Shown: positions 1 to 12,353 of the stretch, piece after piece
Layout of the letters: each line of letters begins with the position of its first letter
How positions within the stretch are numbered: position 1 is the first letter of the stretch
Assembly: GCF_041146395.1 (NCBI RefSeq)
Contig: NC_091002.1
Span: forward strand, 1,296,501 to 1,360,500
Direction of reading: 5' to 3'
From: Eulemur rufifrons
Lineage: Eukaryota > Chordata > Mammalia > Primates > Lemuridae
Length of the DNA stretch: 64,000 nucleotides
The notes under the pieces: model-generated
Seen by the model: only the letters and a program-made list of their open reading frames with translations
Databases searched by the model: none
What the model was told of the DNA's origin: nothing
Made by a program: the position numbers and the translations under genes

Positions 1-3000
1 AACTCCCCAGATGTCCACACCTGTGCCTCTGGGCAGCAAACACTGGAGGTTCTAGGAAGAGGGACCACTCCCCACCCTTCATCTGTCTGAACTGAGCCTT
101 CCCGCGCGTTGCGAGTGCAGTGCCTGGGACGTAGCAGGTGCTTAGCACACAGACGCTGAGAGGCCGCTCTGAATGGAGCAGTGACTCAGTTAGCTCAGAG
201 ACTCTCTTTAACGGATTCGTGCTTTTCCCCAAGGAGTGGGTGCTTCTGAGAACTCGCTGGAGTTCATGATCAACCTGGGTGCCTGAAACTCAACTGTCAG
301 TCGATCAGTGGGACCTGGCAAAGCTGAACCGTTTCCCCCACACCCCCAGACTGCAGTCAGGGGCCAGCGTCGAGGCTGAAGCAGAGGAGATTCAAAGCCA
401 AGTCTCCACTTGACTGCAGGAGTCTGGCCTCCAGCGAAAAGAGGGCATTCAAATTTACCAAAGGGAGCTGCAGACAGGAAGCCCCTCGCCCTCTTCCTGC
501 CCCGCAAAATGCAGCCCCCACCCCAGTGCCATGGGCAGACTTGAGGGAAGAGAGCTCCTGGCAGGTGAACACCTGCAGGGCCACCACACTCGGCAAGTGT
601 CCCCAGGCCAGGGTGGAGCCTGTGCCAGCAGCATGGCTCTCTGACACCCCCGTGAGGCCAGCAAGCTCCGTCTCATCCCTGCAGCCCATGCTGGGCTGAC
701 CCCAAATGCATAGGTGTCTGTCACTGCCGCTGTGCTCTGCATGTGCCTGAGGACAGCGGGGAGCCCGCCACTGGGAAAGCACCACGCTGGGAACAGGAGG
801 GAGGAGGCCAAGCAGATACCGGCTCCCCTACTGGTTCAATTCCATTGACACTCACTCAGCATGTTTTTTCTCTGTTCTCATTTCCTCGGCTGCAGCCCCC
901 ACTCCTGTGTTTGTAACAGGTTCCCCTCCTTCCCTCCGGCCTGAGCCTCAGTTTTCACTCTTTCCTCCAGAGTGCGTCGGCTGAGTGCACACTCCACATC
1001 AGGCTCTGCAGAGAAGAAGCAAACTAATCCTAGCAATAATTGTCTGTTGAACACCACGTTGGTGCCAACACTTCACAAGCATTGATTTTATTCCCCCAAA
1101 CAAGCCTACAGTAGATTTTATGGTTTCTGTTCCGTGGAAGAGCAAGCGTGGTGTACAGGGAACAGGTGACTAGTCCCAGGCCACACAGGAGGGGCAGGAC
1201 TGGGTGTGGAGCCCGCATCACTCTGGCTCCCGGCCCTTCCCACAGCACCACAGCGTCCCCTTCCATGGCCCCTGCTCAGGGGGCACCCGCAGCGGTGGGC
1301 ACGGCAGGCGTGTAGACAGGGCGTCCCAGCCAACAGCGCAAGTGCCCTAAGAGAGACAGATGCAGGTGCAGAGGCGCCCAGAGGAGAGAGTGACTATGAT
1401 TAACCGTGTTGGGGACAAAAAAGGCTTCCAGAAGATGTGCTTGCTGAGTAGGTCCTCAGAAAGGAATGTTCCAGGCAGGCGACAAAGTGGCAGGGTGTTC
1501 TGGGCAGAAGAAACAGCATGTGCAGCGCACAGAGGCAAGATACGGTGCGTGGGCGGCGCCTTCTCCAGGGCAGCAGCCAGGAGGAGGGCGGGGAGGCTCC
1601 AGGGAAGCAGGGAGGGAGGCGGAGGCTCTGCCGGCGGATGGGGATTTGGACTGGGTCCTGCCGGCAGGGCTGGGACAGCACAGACTTGTGTGCAGCAGAG
1701 TGGCCTGGATGGAGCCTGGGACAACGAGCCCAGCGGGGAGATGCTGAGGCCACAACTAAGACAGGCCTGGGCTTGGGCGGAGAGGAGCACGTGGACTCTC
1801 GGGAGCAGGAAGGTGGCTCCGAGACTAGATCAGACAAAGTCACATGGAAAAGGCAGCATCCGGGTTGTGTGACCACAGGCATCTAGTTCAGGTGACTTTG
1901 TGATTGCCATCGGGTGCCCCCAAAGCCTGAGTCAAGGTTTTGAGGTGGATAGTTTATCCGAGAGGTGACCCCGGGAAGCACCACATCCCTAGCTGGGAAG
2001 TGGAACAGCGCAGCAGAGGAGGGACTGAAGCCATCAAAGAGCAGGTCCCCAGGCGCCTCTGGGGGACAGTGTAGAACATGCTCAGGGTGTCTGTGCATGA
2101 GTGGGGTGTTCCTTTGTGAGCTTGTGCTTTGTCGTTAGCCGAGGGCCACTCCTGGTGCGTTGACTGCTGGGGGCTGAGCGCACACCCATGTCCAGGGAGA
2201 GGCGCGTCCAGAGCGGCGCAGGTGCTGGGCACAGGAGAGAGGCGGGCGGCTCGCAGCACCTGCTACAGCGATGCTGGGAACACACACGGCAAGTCTGAGC
2301 AACGGGCTCTGTCTGCGTTCCCTGTGGGGAGAGAAATGAGGCTAGCCCAGGGCACAGGGGAAATCTGGGTTGTTTTTTTTTTTTTTTTTTTTTTTTAATC
2401 GCCATATGCCTGTCTCTAAGCCCCATGCCTGGCACCTTCTGGGCTCTCAGAAATATTGGGCTCCCCACCCCATCCCCCACTCCTAATGACCCTGTGGGCA
2501 GGAACTTCATCTCCCTGCAAGTGCTCGAGGCACTCCTTGGCCTGCTCCTCCCATGCCTTCCAGCCAGGGGGAAATCAGGGAAGGCTTCCTGGAGGACATG
2601 GTGTCTGAGCTGAGGCTGGAAGAATGAGGAGGGTAGCCAGGTACAGAAAGGTCAAGAGAACATTCCAGATTGAGGAAAGAGCCAAATGTGCTGATTGATG
2701 TCTCTTGCTTTTCCCTAGTGCCGGGATGTGGGGGGTGACTTTCTGTCTCTCAGCTCCCTGGACAGGCTGAGACACCCCCTCCCTGGTGCTCCTCAGGACG
2801 CCAGCTCAGCGGTGCCTGTTTGCTAGTTTCAGAAGGATAATTGTGAACCTTTGGCCAGAGAGGGTCCATGTGGGCTAGGAAGGACCCCAGACAGAGCCAC
2901 TGTTAGGAGTCATCACAGATAGAGCAAGAGTTGTGGGGACAGACTTATTTGGCAATTGGGGACACAGAAGGGCAGCTCACTTGGACAGCCTCCTGCAGGC

Positions 3001-4318
3001 CTGTCCTGTGCTGAGGAAGGAGGGGAGGGAGGGCTGAAGGGGGTGGGAGGCCCTCTCAGTAACTCTGCGGCAGGCGGCGTCCTCCAGGAAGCAGATCTGA
3101 GAATGAGTTAGGAGTGCAGGTGTTTTGTTAGGGAGTGACATCTGGGAAGTGACAAGGACCACAGCTTTGGGGAGGAGGAGCTGTTAGGCCTGTTAGGCCA
3201 CAGCGTCCCTGGCTAAGTCTCTGCAAGCCCAGTGAGGAGCTGTGGAGCAATGCTTGTGCATTGCGAGAGTCCCCCATTGCGCAGAAATGGGCCCTTGTTC
3301 CACCACCTGGCTCAGTCACGGGCTGGGGCCACTCTGAGGACAGCACCACCTGGCCTTCGAAGTTGAGGGGGACCCTCACAGAGCCAAGAGCTATAGGCTG
3401 TCAGCTAAGCACTCCTTGTAGCTGACAGCAAGTCCTTTCCTGAATGCGGTCTGAGTGGCACATCTCCGTGTCTTCCTCACCCAGCCACGAGAACCTTGTA
3501 AGAAGAAGGGGAGTCGGACAGGTAGAAATTATTTTTCGAACATATATACAGCAGGAAAGATAAATTGATGCTTTAAAAGACAATCATAAATTTTAAAAGG
3601 AAGAAGACGTACTTTTGTTCCAAGAAATTCTGCTAAAGGCTGAGCATTGCATTTGGCTAAGAGCTTCCTGGCAGCCAAGTTAAAAGGGGAAAAAAACAGG
3701 TTATAAAGTTATCCTTATTTTATAATGGAAAATATGTTTGTCAGGGAGAAGAGAAATGTTTTCCTGGCCCAAAAGTCTAGAATTATTTTATCACATGGAT
3801 GTTGCATTTTTGACTTTAAGGAGATATTAGAAACACCGTAGCGTTCAGCGCACGACATAGAAGCGTCACTCATCCCGCCACTCTTCTCACTCACCTTCAG
3901 TAAGTGCCGGGGAAGCATTAAGTCACAGCTCACAAAAGACATTGTGAAGCAGTTTTCAGTGCCCTGCTGGAAATAACACTCCAAAGCCTTCCTGTGCTTG
4001 CTTCTTAGAGAATCTGGAGCAAGTTTAATAGCTTTTTCTCCGCCTGCTTAAGGAGAGCATTTGTGCACACCCTGTGGTGCAGAGCAGTGTTTTTAAGGAC
4101 GCTGCCTGCTGTGTCTGGAATGGACTGTCCCCAGGAGCCATCACGACACCCACCTTTCCCGGTAGGAGGAAGAATATCAGTGCACAGAATATTTAAATCT
4201 GTGTCTAAAAGCGTACCCCAGGATCCGATCATTACCATCTCAGGGGTCTAATTGGCCCACTTTTGAGCATATGTGAGTGGAGGTTTACACAATTAAGGTC
4301 TTGGTAAAAAATGACAGG

Positions 4319-4444
4319 TATAATGAGTGCGATGAACATGTCTGGGGGCAGGACACGCTTGAAGCTCTGACTCGGCGGGTGGAGGGGGCAAGAGCAATAT
4401 ACACACCCTAAACATTTGTACCCCCATAATATGCTGAAATAAAA
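4319..4444 (+). mobile_element. 5'-truncated L1 3' end with target-site duplication
   Basis: Sense copy of the same lemur-type L1 3' UTR seen in antisense at 18.8, 39.2 and 46.8 kb. It ends in an A-rich tail and is flanked by the duplication aaaaatgacaggt at 4306-4318 and 4445-4457. Confidence 0.8.
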
Positions 4445-4888
4445 AAAAATGACAGGTTCTCTGCAGCTGAAAATTCACAGCACTCAACATGGAAAGGGCG
4501 AGTTTGAGTCCTGGGAAGATTCGTTCTTTGGCACTATTTCCCCTCTAGGTTTCTGTATTGCAGAGGGTCATGTGGAAAGAGCCTTACAGGCCATTGAGTT
4601 CAACCTTCCTTTGGATGACAGAGTTGAGTCGGGGACATCCTAGCTCAGTGACGATCCGCCCGCTCTCCAGACACCTGCGTCGAGGAGGGCGGCTCGCAGT
4701 GAGCACGGTCGGAAGAGCACTGCCAGTGTGGGGCGCTCTGAGCCAGGGTTCAATGCGTGTGACATCGTGCAGTTTAGTATAACAGCTGTGGGAGGCAGGA
4801 ATGATGACAAAAGATGGACAGGGCACAACCTCCCCGTGGAAAAGACAGATTTGAACCCTGGGCATGATCTGCTTTGCTGTGGGGCAAT

Positions 4889-5075
4889 CAGGAGACCGGG
4901 CTTCTGTCCTGGCTTTTCTCCCAGCCCATTGGGTGGCCTTGGGCAAGTCACTGCATGTCTCTGGGCCTCTGTGTTCCCATTTTTGAACAAGGCCTCTGGA
5001 CTCTGCCCCACAGCAAGGTATGGGTCCAGGCGGTGGGAACCGTTCCTGCGGTGCTCAGCGCTGGGCACGGTGAAC
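4889..5075 (+). repeat. MIR/L2-like SINE fragment next to exon A
   Basis: It contains the MIR core 'ccttgggcaagtcactgca' and 'tctctgggcctctgtgttcc', and ends in a 'gtgctcagcgctgggca' tail about 40 bp before exon A. Confidence 0.65.
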
Positions 5076-5118
5076 ATACTAATCCCCGTGGAAAGTCCAC
5101 ACTTGTCCCTGTTTGCAG

Positions 5119-5306
5119 CCTTCCAGACATTCTCGGGCAAAGCAGATGTCTCCCGGGAGGTGGAGGAGGTCCTGGCTGAGAGCCGTGTGCAGAGGAACAC
5201 GCGCCTGGTGTCCGTCCTTGAGCTGCCGAGGGCTCCGTTCGTCCGCTGGCATGTCATCACCGTGATCATCAACATGGCCTGCCACCAGCTCTGTGGCCTC
5301 GATGCG
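5119..5306 (+). CDS. SLC2A9: SLC2A9 exon A: end of central loop and start of TM7
   Basis: This 188-nt exon begins in phase (two bases completing an Ala codon) and ends on a codon boundary. The acceptor tttgcag and donor gtgagt are canonical. It translates as AFQTFSGKADVS, EVEEVLAESRVQRN, LVSVLEL and then the start of TM7. The first part is the intracellular helical loop of GLUT9, and the end is the YQLCGLNA region of TM7 that lines the substrate path. Here that region reads HQLCGLDA. By counting back from the 540-residue human long isoform, this is Tyr327-to-His and Asn333-to-Asp. Asn333 opens the NxI motif, and the same Asn in GLUT1/GLUT3 contacts sugar. Other differences, such as Leu-to-Pro in LELL, also fall at conserved positions. 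The reading frame is open and the splice sites are sound, so this exon alone could still be used. Confidence 0.95.
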
Positions 5307-5374
5307 GTGAGTGCCGGGCCCCAGCCAGGTGTCCCTGCACAAATGGAAGAACCGGAGGGGGCAGGGCGGGGCAG

Positions 5375-5580
5375 GGTTTGGGTCCTGGACACCCAGGTTC
5401 AGGTCCCAGCTCAGTCATCTCCACAAACTCTCTGCCATTGAGAAGCCATGTAGCTGCCTGATCCTCAGTTTCCTCATCTGTGAAATGGGATGATGTAACA
5501 TGAAAAGGGATCATCCTCGAAAAGTGTTCAGCCACTAGCACAGAGATATCCCTCAATAAATGCTGCTTATCATATAATTA
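5375..5580 (+). repeat. MIR SINE
   Basis: Clear MIR order: 'ggttcaggtcccagctc', then 'cctcagtttcctcatctgtg' plus 'aaatggga', and a 'ccctcaataaatgctgctt' tail. Confidence 0.85.
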
Positions 5581-8500
5581 TTTGTTTTAGAAATACTTTG
5601 AAGCCATATTTCTTTTAAAAATTGGGTATTAGGAAGTCATGATTTAGATAAAAGTACTTTTGGCTGGGCTATCTTCAGCTCACAAATTGGGTTTGAGAAA
5701 ACCTCAAGGCTTTAAATAAAAAATGTCTTGAGGTCTGCGCTGACATGTGCAGGGAGGCCTGAGGAGGTCTCTCCGTGAGGTTCCCCAGCAGCTGTGGTGG
5801 ATACAGCAGCGTCTTCCCTGCTGAGGGCTCCAGGAGATGGAATTCCTGATGTGAGACATTGGGAGGCCAACTCTAAATCGATATCCAGAGAGTTGCTGCT
5901 TCTGGGAAATGGAGTAGGTTTCCACCAGGGGTGGTGAGTTCCCCATCCATGGAGGTGTGCAAACAGGCTACCCAACCACTTGGCAGGGGAGTGTAGAGGA
6001 GATTCTTGCACCAAAGCATCTAAACTGTCTCTGAGGACCTCATGTACCTCGGGGGGAGTGTCGCAGAGCCCAGAGGGAGGGAGAAGGGGTGGCTGCCAGG
6101 GCCCTTGCAAAGCCCCCGAGAGGAGAGCTCTGCATGTAGACCGAGGGAGCCTGAGCCCCAGGGTGGGCAGGGTGGTTTGAACTGTCTAGGGGAGGTGATG
6201 TGAGAGGCAGTGAGGGGGAAATGGCAGCATAGGAAGCTGCAACCACAGTGTTCTGCCTCATTTCAGCAACTCTGGATTCTATTTTCAGAGATGCTGAGAT
6301 GAAATGAGATCATCCTGCTACTTACTTGTTTTAACCTTTTTCCTCAGTCCCGTTAGAGTCAGCACATGAGAAGGAGCCTAGCTCAGCACCTCCACTGAAA
6401 CATGCAGAGGGACCCTGGGCAAGTCCTGCTGCTTCCTCTCGACAAGACCGAGGTCGCAGCAGATGGTCTCAGTCCGCTCCCTTGTTCTCAGAGAGTAGAG
6501 AGGGAGAATGCGTCCTTTCTTAAAGCCAACACTTGGCGTCTTAAAGACCGAATATGGAATCTGTATTTAATGAAGCATTTAGATAGAGAATCATGACATT
6601 TCTAAACAGAACTCTCTCTTCCACTGAGACATAATGTTTCCATTTGCATATCCTATATAACTTTATAAGTTCTGCTAGGGTGTGTTGAGCCTAAGAATAC
6701 TGAGTTCTAGAAATGACCCCTGTATTTCTGGAGACAAGATTTGATTTCAGAAGTCAAATAAGGCTTTGCCTTAAGGAAAAAATAAATGTGTTAGTTCAAA
6801 AGCTGCCTCGTCTCAGGAATATACTTCCAGCTAGGCATGCTTTGCTGGACAGAGAGCAGAGCTCTGCACCAGGAGTCGGAGGCCTTTCTTCCCATCTCAG
6901 TGGGTCCTCAAACCTGCAGTAACATGGACCGACCACTTCCCCACATGGCCTCAATCCACTCAGCCGTGGTAACATTAATGAAGTATACATGTATTAATAT
7001 TCAGCACTCAGTGTGGGCCAGGAGCTGTCCTCATGGCTGCCTTGTGAGTTAAGACCCACTGTTAGGCACAGAGACGTTGAGACACTTTTCCAAGGTCACA
7101 CAGCAGGGCATAGTAGAAAGGGGATTTGAGCCCCGGCTGTCTGGCCCCAAGGTCCCCCTCAGAACATCCCCATGCATGTCACTCAGGCTGTGTCCCTAGG
7201 TGATCCCTTGGCAACCACCAAGACAAGTCTTACTTCTTCTGTTTTACATCCAAAGGGACCCACACTGGCTAGTGACAAATGCCAGCAGCACAGCCCGACT
7301 GTCCTGTGCTGAGGCCCAGGCTCTCCGTGACACCTGCTGCCATGTAATCCAAATCCGTGAGACCAAGGAGAGCCGGCATCGATCCCTAACTGCACCTTAG
7401 CTTGACCAGGTAGTATCTGGGAGACATGTTCTGTCATTTGAAACACTCTCAGACACTGCCAGGTGCCCTCTGGGCGTCACCTCCCAGCCCCAAACAGTCC
7501 GACACGGTAGGTGGTATCATCCCCGTTTTATAGATGAAGAAACTGTGGGTGGCAGAGGGTCAGGACTCGCCCAAGGTCCCGCGGGGGCCCCTGCGCTGAA
7601 CAGGCACCCTTCCTGGTCCCAGGTGCCCTCCCTGGACAGCCACCGGGCGCTCCGGACCAGCGTCTCTCAGCCTCAGAACTGTCCACAATTTGAACTGGAA
7701 AATCCACCGTGCGGGGGCTGCCCTGTGGGACACTCGGCCACAGCCCTGGCCTCTCCCCACCACATGCCCGCCCGTAGCAGCACCTGCCCCGTCACCAAAA
7801 ATGGCTCCAGACACTGCTCAGAGCATTTACACGAAGAGCCGACAAGTGACTTTCACGGACTTTAGAAATCAGTGAAAGTCAGATTGAACTGACTTTATTT
7901 ATTTATTCCTCAATTCCTTTTCGGTGTCGGATTGTTTTTTTTTCCTCCTGCCTCTCACAATAGGTTTCAAATTCCCTTCTCTAAAATTAGACCTGTCACC
8001 TAAAATTACTTATTTCAGGCAGCTGCCTTCCTCCTGAGCAGTTTGTCCTCTGCATGAAAACCAGGCTTTGGGGTGAGTGACAGTCTCCTGCCAAAGTGAG
8101 GGAGCCTCTTCCTTCAGGGCTGTCACCTGGTCCCCTTTGCTGGGACAGCCACCGCGGCTCCCCTCACCCTGGTGAGTCATTAATGAGTCTCCATCCTAGA
8201 GGACGGAGGCTGCATGTCATCATCCCTTAGCCCCAGCAGCCAGAGCCACCCACGCCACGAGGTCGGGACCTGAACATTTGGGGAAGAAAAAGGGGAGAAA
8301 GTGGGAACAGGAGACAGGGAGTCTTTGGGCCGAACACTTAACCAACTGTCAAACCCAATACAGGGAAGCTTTAGTTTTCTTGAACCTTCCTGAATCTTCT
8401 GGAATGCCAAGGGGGAAGGTGGTACTCTCATCTACCCTGAGTCGTACTGCCTTCCTCTGGATTCCTTCCTTCTTGAACACAGAGAGCCAATCACAGTGCC

Positions 8501-10903
8501 TCCCTGGGCCTCAGTTTCCTGCTGTGAGAAATGGGGATGAGCACGCTCCGTTCCCACCACCGCTGTGGGGATTGTATGAAGCTGGGCGTGGAGAACGTCT
8601 CACAGATGCAGCTGCTCAGCACGAGCCTCCCCCAACTCGCTGCGATCAGCGGGACTCTTCCTAGCACTGTTTCTTCTCTCTGATGCCACACAGTTTCAAA
8701 AGTTACTGCTTCTGACACGTGGTCTTGGCTGGGGAACAAGACACCCGAGCTTGTTAGAAATGGATGTAAGATAAGAACAGAGAGGCTCAGAGCGCGGGCC
8801 ACGGGGGGCCACACAGGCCTAGCGACATCGTGCTGCGTGCTCAGAGGCACCAGACTGCTGCCCAGGTGCACCGCTTGCAGGGCGCCCAAGCACGGTGGAG
8901 TTCCTGCTGTTTCCTCTCACCGCTTACTTGCCCAATTGCGCAAGCCCTGGCTTCCCTGCTGGACTAGAAGGTCTCCAGGGCTGGTGGGGACCTGTGCTGT
9001 GCCCCACTGTGTCCCAGACATCCCTCCACAAACAACTGAGTGGGAAGGGAGGCCAGGGCGCGAGGAGAGGGGGACAGAGAGAGGGAGGGAGGGAAGGAGG
9101 AGGCAAGAAAGCCTTAGATACGTTTGTAGCAAAACCTGGTGCTCTCCCGCTTTCCCCGCCTGGAACCACACGAAGGTCCATCTGGTTTGTCAGACCATCA
9201 CTGGGCGCTCTGGAGCCCAGATCATGTTTTGTATAAAACTTCGAATCAATTTCAGAAGCATTTATCAATAGCTTTTGTTTTGAAAAGATTCTTCTGAAAT
9301 CACTTCCTACCTCCAATTAGAAGAATTCAAAATGTTCTGCTACCCTGATAACTGAGACCATCTGGCTGAAACAATTTGCTATGTCCCGGGAGTGGAGAGA
9401 AGGCTGAGCAGAGACCCTCCCCGCGGCCGCCTCACCACCGTGCTCAGGTCCTGGGGTCAACCTCCTGCGTGCAACCTGCAGCATCGGGCTTTCAAGTTAC
9501 GGGACTTTGGACAAGTTGCCATAACTGCCTGTGCCTCGGTTTCCCCAGCTGTAAAGCAGCTGTGAAGATAGGTGAAGCTCAGCACGGGCCAGCCACAGAG
9601 GTGGTGCTCTTGCTCCACGATCTCAGCTGTCACCTTGTTGAAAGAGCCCTGCCCTGAGACCACTGGAGTGGCCCAGCTCCCAGCCCACATCCTCCAACTC
9701 CCCAGCCGTGTGGCCCTGGCTCTGACACTCCACACCTCTGAGCCTTGGTCACTCAGACGTCAGAGTCCAGAGGAGACCAGACCAGAAAGGTGATCTCAGT
9801 TGGCTAAGGGCGGGGTCGGTGTGAATTTACATCTTTACTTGTAAGATGAGGAGTGAGACTGGGGGATCCAGCACTCATAGAAAAGCTTTTAAAAGTGAGC
9901 ATTTTCAGGCCATCTTAAAATTCGAGTACTTTGTACCTTTCTGGATTTTCATGACAAAAGAGCGCAGAGGGCAGAGAAGGGAGCTGCCCTTTACTGAGCA
10001 CTGACCAGGTGTTGGGCATCTAGACAGCATCCAACTTAATGCTCAGATGCGCTTTAAGGATGCAGAGACAGGCCGGGGTGTTTGAGAACCACGTCCAGGT
10101 TCTGGCCTCATAGCAATTGCTGGGAGTCCAGCCCCTTCTGTCCAGCCCAGTGCCTCCTTCCTGTCCAAAGGATGGCAGTCCTAAGAAAGGGGACCTTAGA
10201 TTTCCAGTTGCTGTGCCTTGGGAATTCAGCCACACAGGGGCTGCACTTCAAGCCTGGCCAGCCCTGGAGACAGCCAGTGAGCGATCTGGGCTCCCGCTGT
10301 GTGAAGCGTCAGGCGTGCAGCTGCGCCTGGGCATGGCTGGGCCCACGGAGCCAGGCCAGGGGTGGCAGCTCCTTCCTCCGCCTCCACCACCGGGTTACAG
10401 CAAGGTCTGATAAGAAGGAGGGGTGACGTTTGCTTGGGGGTTTGGATGAGGCCCCTCTGCCGAGAAGGTCTGGACTTGCAGGCGTTGTCGTGAAGCACAA
10501 AGCCCCTCCCTCAGTGGAGAAGGTCTGGTTGACTTTGCAGCAGCCCCTGCTAGCCTTGCCCGCAACGCCCTCTGCTCCTGTACCCCCACCCCGCTCCACA
10601 GGACGGGACGCCCTCCCGGGCCCATCTCGCCCAGAGGCAGCAGAGGCCACAGGAGGGTTTGGGATGACCTGGGCTCGAACCCTGGCTCTGCCACCCGCAG
10701 CAGTGCCGGCGTCCTGCTAGTCACGAGAAGGGACAGGTGAGAGAAGGGCGAAGACTGGGCAGCCGCACCACGTGTTTTAATAGCTTCACTTGTGACTCTG
10801 GATTTGGCAGCAAGGCTGAGACTACCTTATACTCGAATCTAATCTAGAAAATAGATTAAGACCTTCCACTGACCTTTCTCCCTCTGTTTCTTTCCTGCAT
10901 TGT

Positions 10904-10905
10904 GG
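10904..10905 (+). other. SLC2A9: Defective splice acceptor (GG) of exon B
   Basis: Position of the expected AG directly before the IWF codons. GG is present instead, behind a pyrimidine-rich tract. No AG lies between that tract and 10924. Confidence 0.8.
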
Positions 10906-11015
10906 ATTTGGTTCCACACCAACAGCATCTTTGGAAAGGCTGGGATCCCCCCCGAAAAGATCCCATACATCACCTTGAGTACGGGGGCATCGAGACTCTG
11001 CCTGCCGTCTTCTCT
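10906..11015 (+). CDS. SLC2A9: SLC2A9 exon B: TM7 and following loop, frameshifted and lacking an AG acceptor
   Basis: Homology starts with the codons [16 protein letters not shown], then [10 protein letters not shown], and resumes in another frame as [11 protein letters not shown] before a good donor (gtaagt at 11016). The human exon is 111 nt (37 codons); here it is 110 nt. The missing base is in a G run at 10983-10987, five Gs where six are needed for Thr-Gly-Gly. The two bases before the homologous start (10904-10905) are GG, not AG, although a pyrimidine-rich tract precedes them at 10872-10897. The exon normally supplies most of TM7 and the loop into TM8. If it were skipped, exons A and C would join in frame with loss of 37 residues. 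Use of AG at 10924-10925 would also give an in-frame product. Either way TM7 is lost or replaced. The exon identity is certain; whether it is used is unknown. Confidence 0.9.
10924..10925 (+). other. SLC2A9: Candidate cryptic AG acceptor inside exon B
   Basis: First AG after the pyrimidine tract, in 'ccacaccaacag'. Splicing here gives a 90-nt exon (30 codons). The 20 bases skipped plus the one base deleted make 21, so the downstream frame is kept. The first 19 residues are in a non-native frame, followed by native [11 protein letters not shown]. Confidence 0.35.
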
Positions 11016-11721
11016 GTAAGTGAACCCCGGGTTACTCCTGAGACCACCGCAGCGGATGGGACAGCACCGTGGGGACCCCAGGCAGCATCCCGGCACGGCC
11101 CTGAGGGAGCATGCCCTTTGTCACCCGGAGGGGTCTGGACCTTGGGAGTTCATTCTGCTGTTCTTCACTGATGTTTTAGCCATCTAGAGAAAATTCCTTT
11201 CTATAGTTTATTCCCTGTTGTCTTCCTTTCAATAAATAGCTCCCTCCTTGGAACTTGCACCTAGTTACAGGGGATTCAATATGAGCGCCCTGTGAAGGAG
11301 GAGCGTATTGTCCCTGGGAGTTCAGAGTAGAGAGTTTGTGTGCGTCTCAAATCTTTTGTTATGACTTTTAAATGTTACAAAACCATTAGCCGTCTTCTCA
11401 TCGCCCCAAACATGTAGGCGTTTGCAAGGCAAATAAGAGGAAAAATGACATTCCAGTCAATTGGTATAATACAGTGACCTTAAAAATAAGCAAAAACGTT
11501 CACATAATATTATGTCAGAATGATTTTCCATATTATTATTTATTGTTTAAGTATTTTTTAATTGAAGTATACTATATACACAGAAAAGTATGCAGATCGT
11601 CACCCCGTCGGAGTTAACACTATTGGCAAAAGCTGTATCATTCTCCAAAATTTTGCTGTATGGTAACTTCCCTACCCGTTGCCTGCGGGGTGGGGTGTTG
11701 CGCGTCGGTGCTCAGCATCAG

Positions 11722-11942
11722 GATGGCAGAGCCCGACTGCCTGGTTTCTGGCCCCAGCTCTGTGTCTTTTTCAGCTGTGTGGCCCCAAGTAAGTAATTCA
11801 ACATCTTGTGACTCAGTTTCCCCATTTCCAAAGGGTATTGTCTCTGCCTCATAGGGTTGGGCTGAGGATTAAACAAATGAATATACATTAAGCAATTCAA
11901 GGACCATCTGGCAAATGATGTGCACTCAGTGTTAATTATTCT
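11722..11942 (+). repeat. MIR SINE
   Basis: 'cagctgtgtggccccaagtaagt', 'gactcagtttccccatttcc' and 'ggattaaacaaatgaatat' follow the MIR consensus order. Confidence 0.8.
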
Positions 11943-12353
11943 TGTCCAATTTAGGTAGCTTCCCCAAATTTGTCATTTTAAATAAGGCTGTGATGAACTT
12001 CCTCACAGATATCAGAATTTCTCAGGGACTCTTGCCATCTTTTGACAATTGAGGCAATTAACACCCAAAGGAGGGACTGATCCAGGTCACACGGTCAGTT
12101 AAGTCAGACCCGAAAGAATGAGGAGAGATGACGTCATGGGACCCCACAGTCCCCCAAGACCCTGAAGTGCTCCATGTGGGATCTCATGAATGCTCACATC
12201 ACTCCTAACGGTCCAGTCATTGCCCTCACTTGAATGAGGAGCACATGGAGGGAGTGGGGACACTTCCACCCTCCATCTACCTGACTCCAGAAGCCACTCC
12301 TTCTGGTCCCCACTCTCTGGCTGGCAGATCATCTTCACTAAAAGCTGAATTTG

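Larger units (their letters stand above)
1..5118 (+). other. SLC2A9 intron upstream of exon A (partial)
   Basis: No coding exon was recognised. It contains degraded L2/MIR-like tracts (about 1040-1230, 1440-1760, 2540-2680), a 26-bp T run near 2371-2396, a short L1 3' end at 4319-4444 and a MIR at 4889-5075. The remainder is old, unrecognised sequence. The stretch about 2690-4300 shows nothing I can name. Confidence 0.7.
5307..10905 (+). other. SLC2A9 intron between exons A and B
   Basis: 5.6 kb with a canonical donor and a non-AG end. It holds MIRs at 5375-5580, about 8500-8620 and 9480-9590, a MIR/L2-like tract at about 6985-7150 and a GA-rich run at 9061-9105. About 5700-6400, 7440-8490 and 9800-10860 show no repeat or exon that I recognise. 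Confidence 0.8.

Noticed and set aside
1030..1872. Cluster of overlapping frames near the left end
   Set aside because: Intronic, GC-rich, in all frames and both strands. Parts resemble L2.
4640..5392. 250-codon minus-strand open frame
   Set aside because: It is the shadow of SLC2A9 exon A and an adjacent MIR, with no recognisable protein content.
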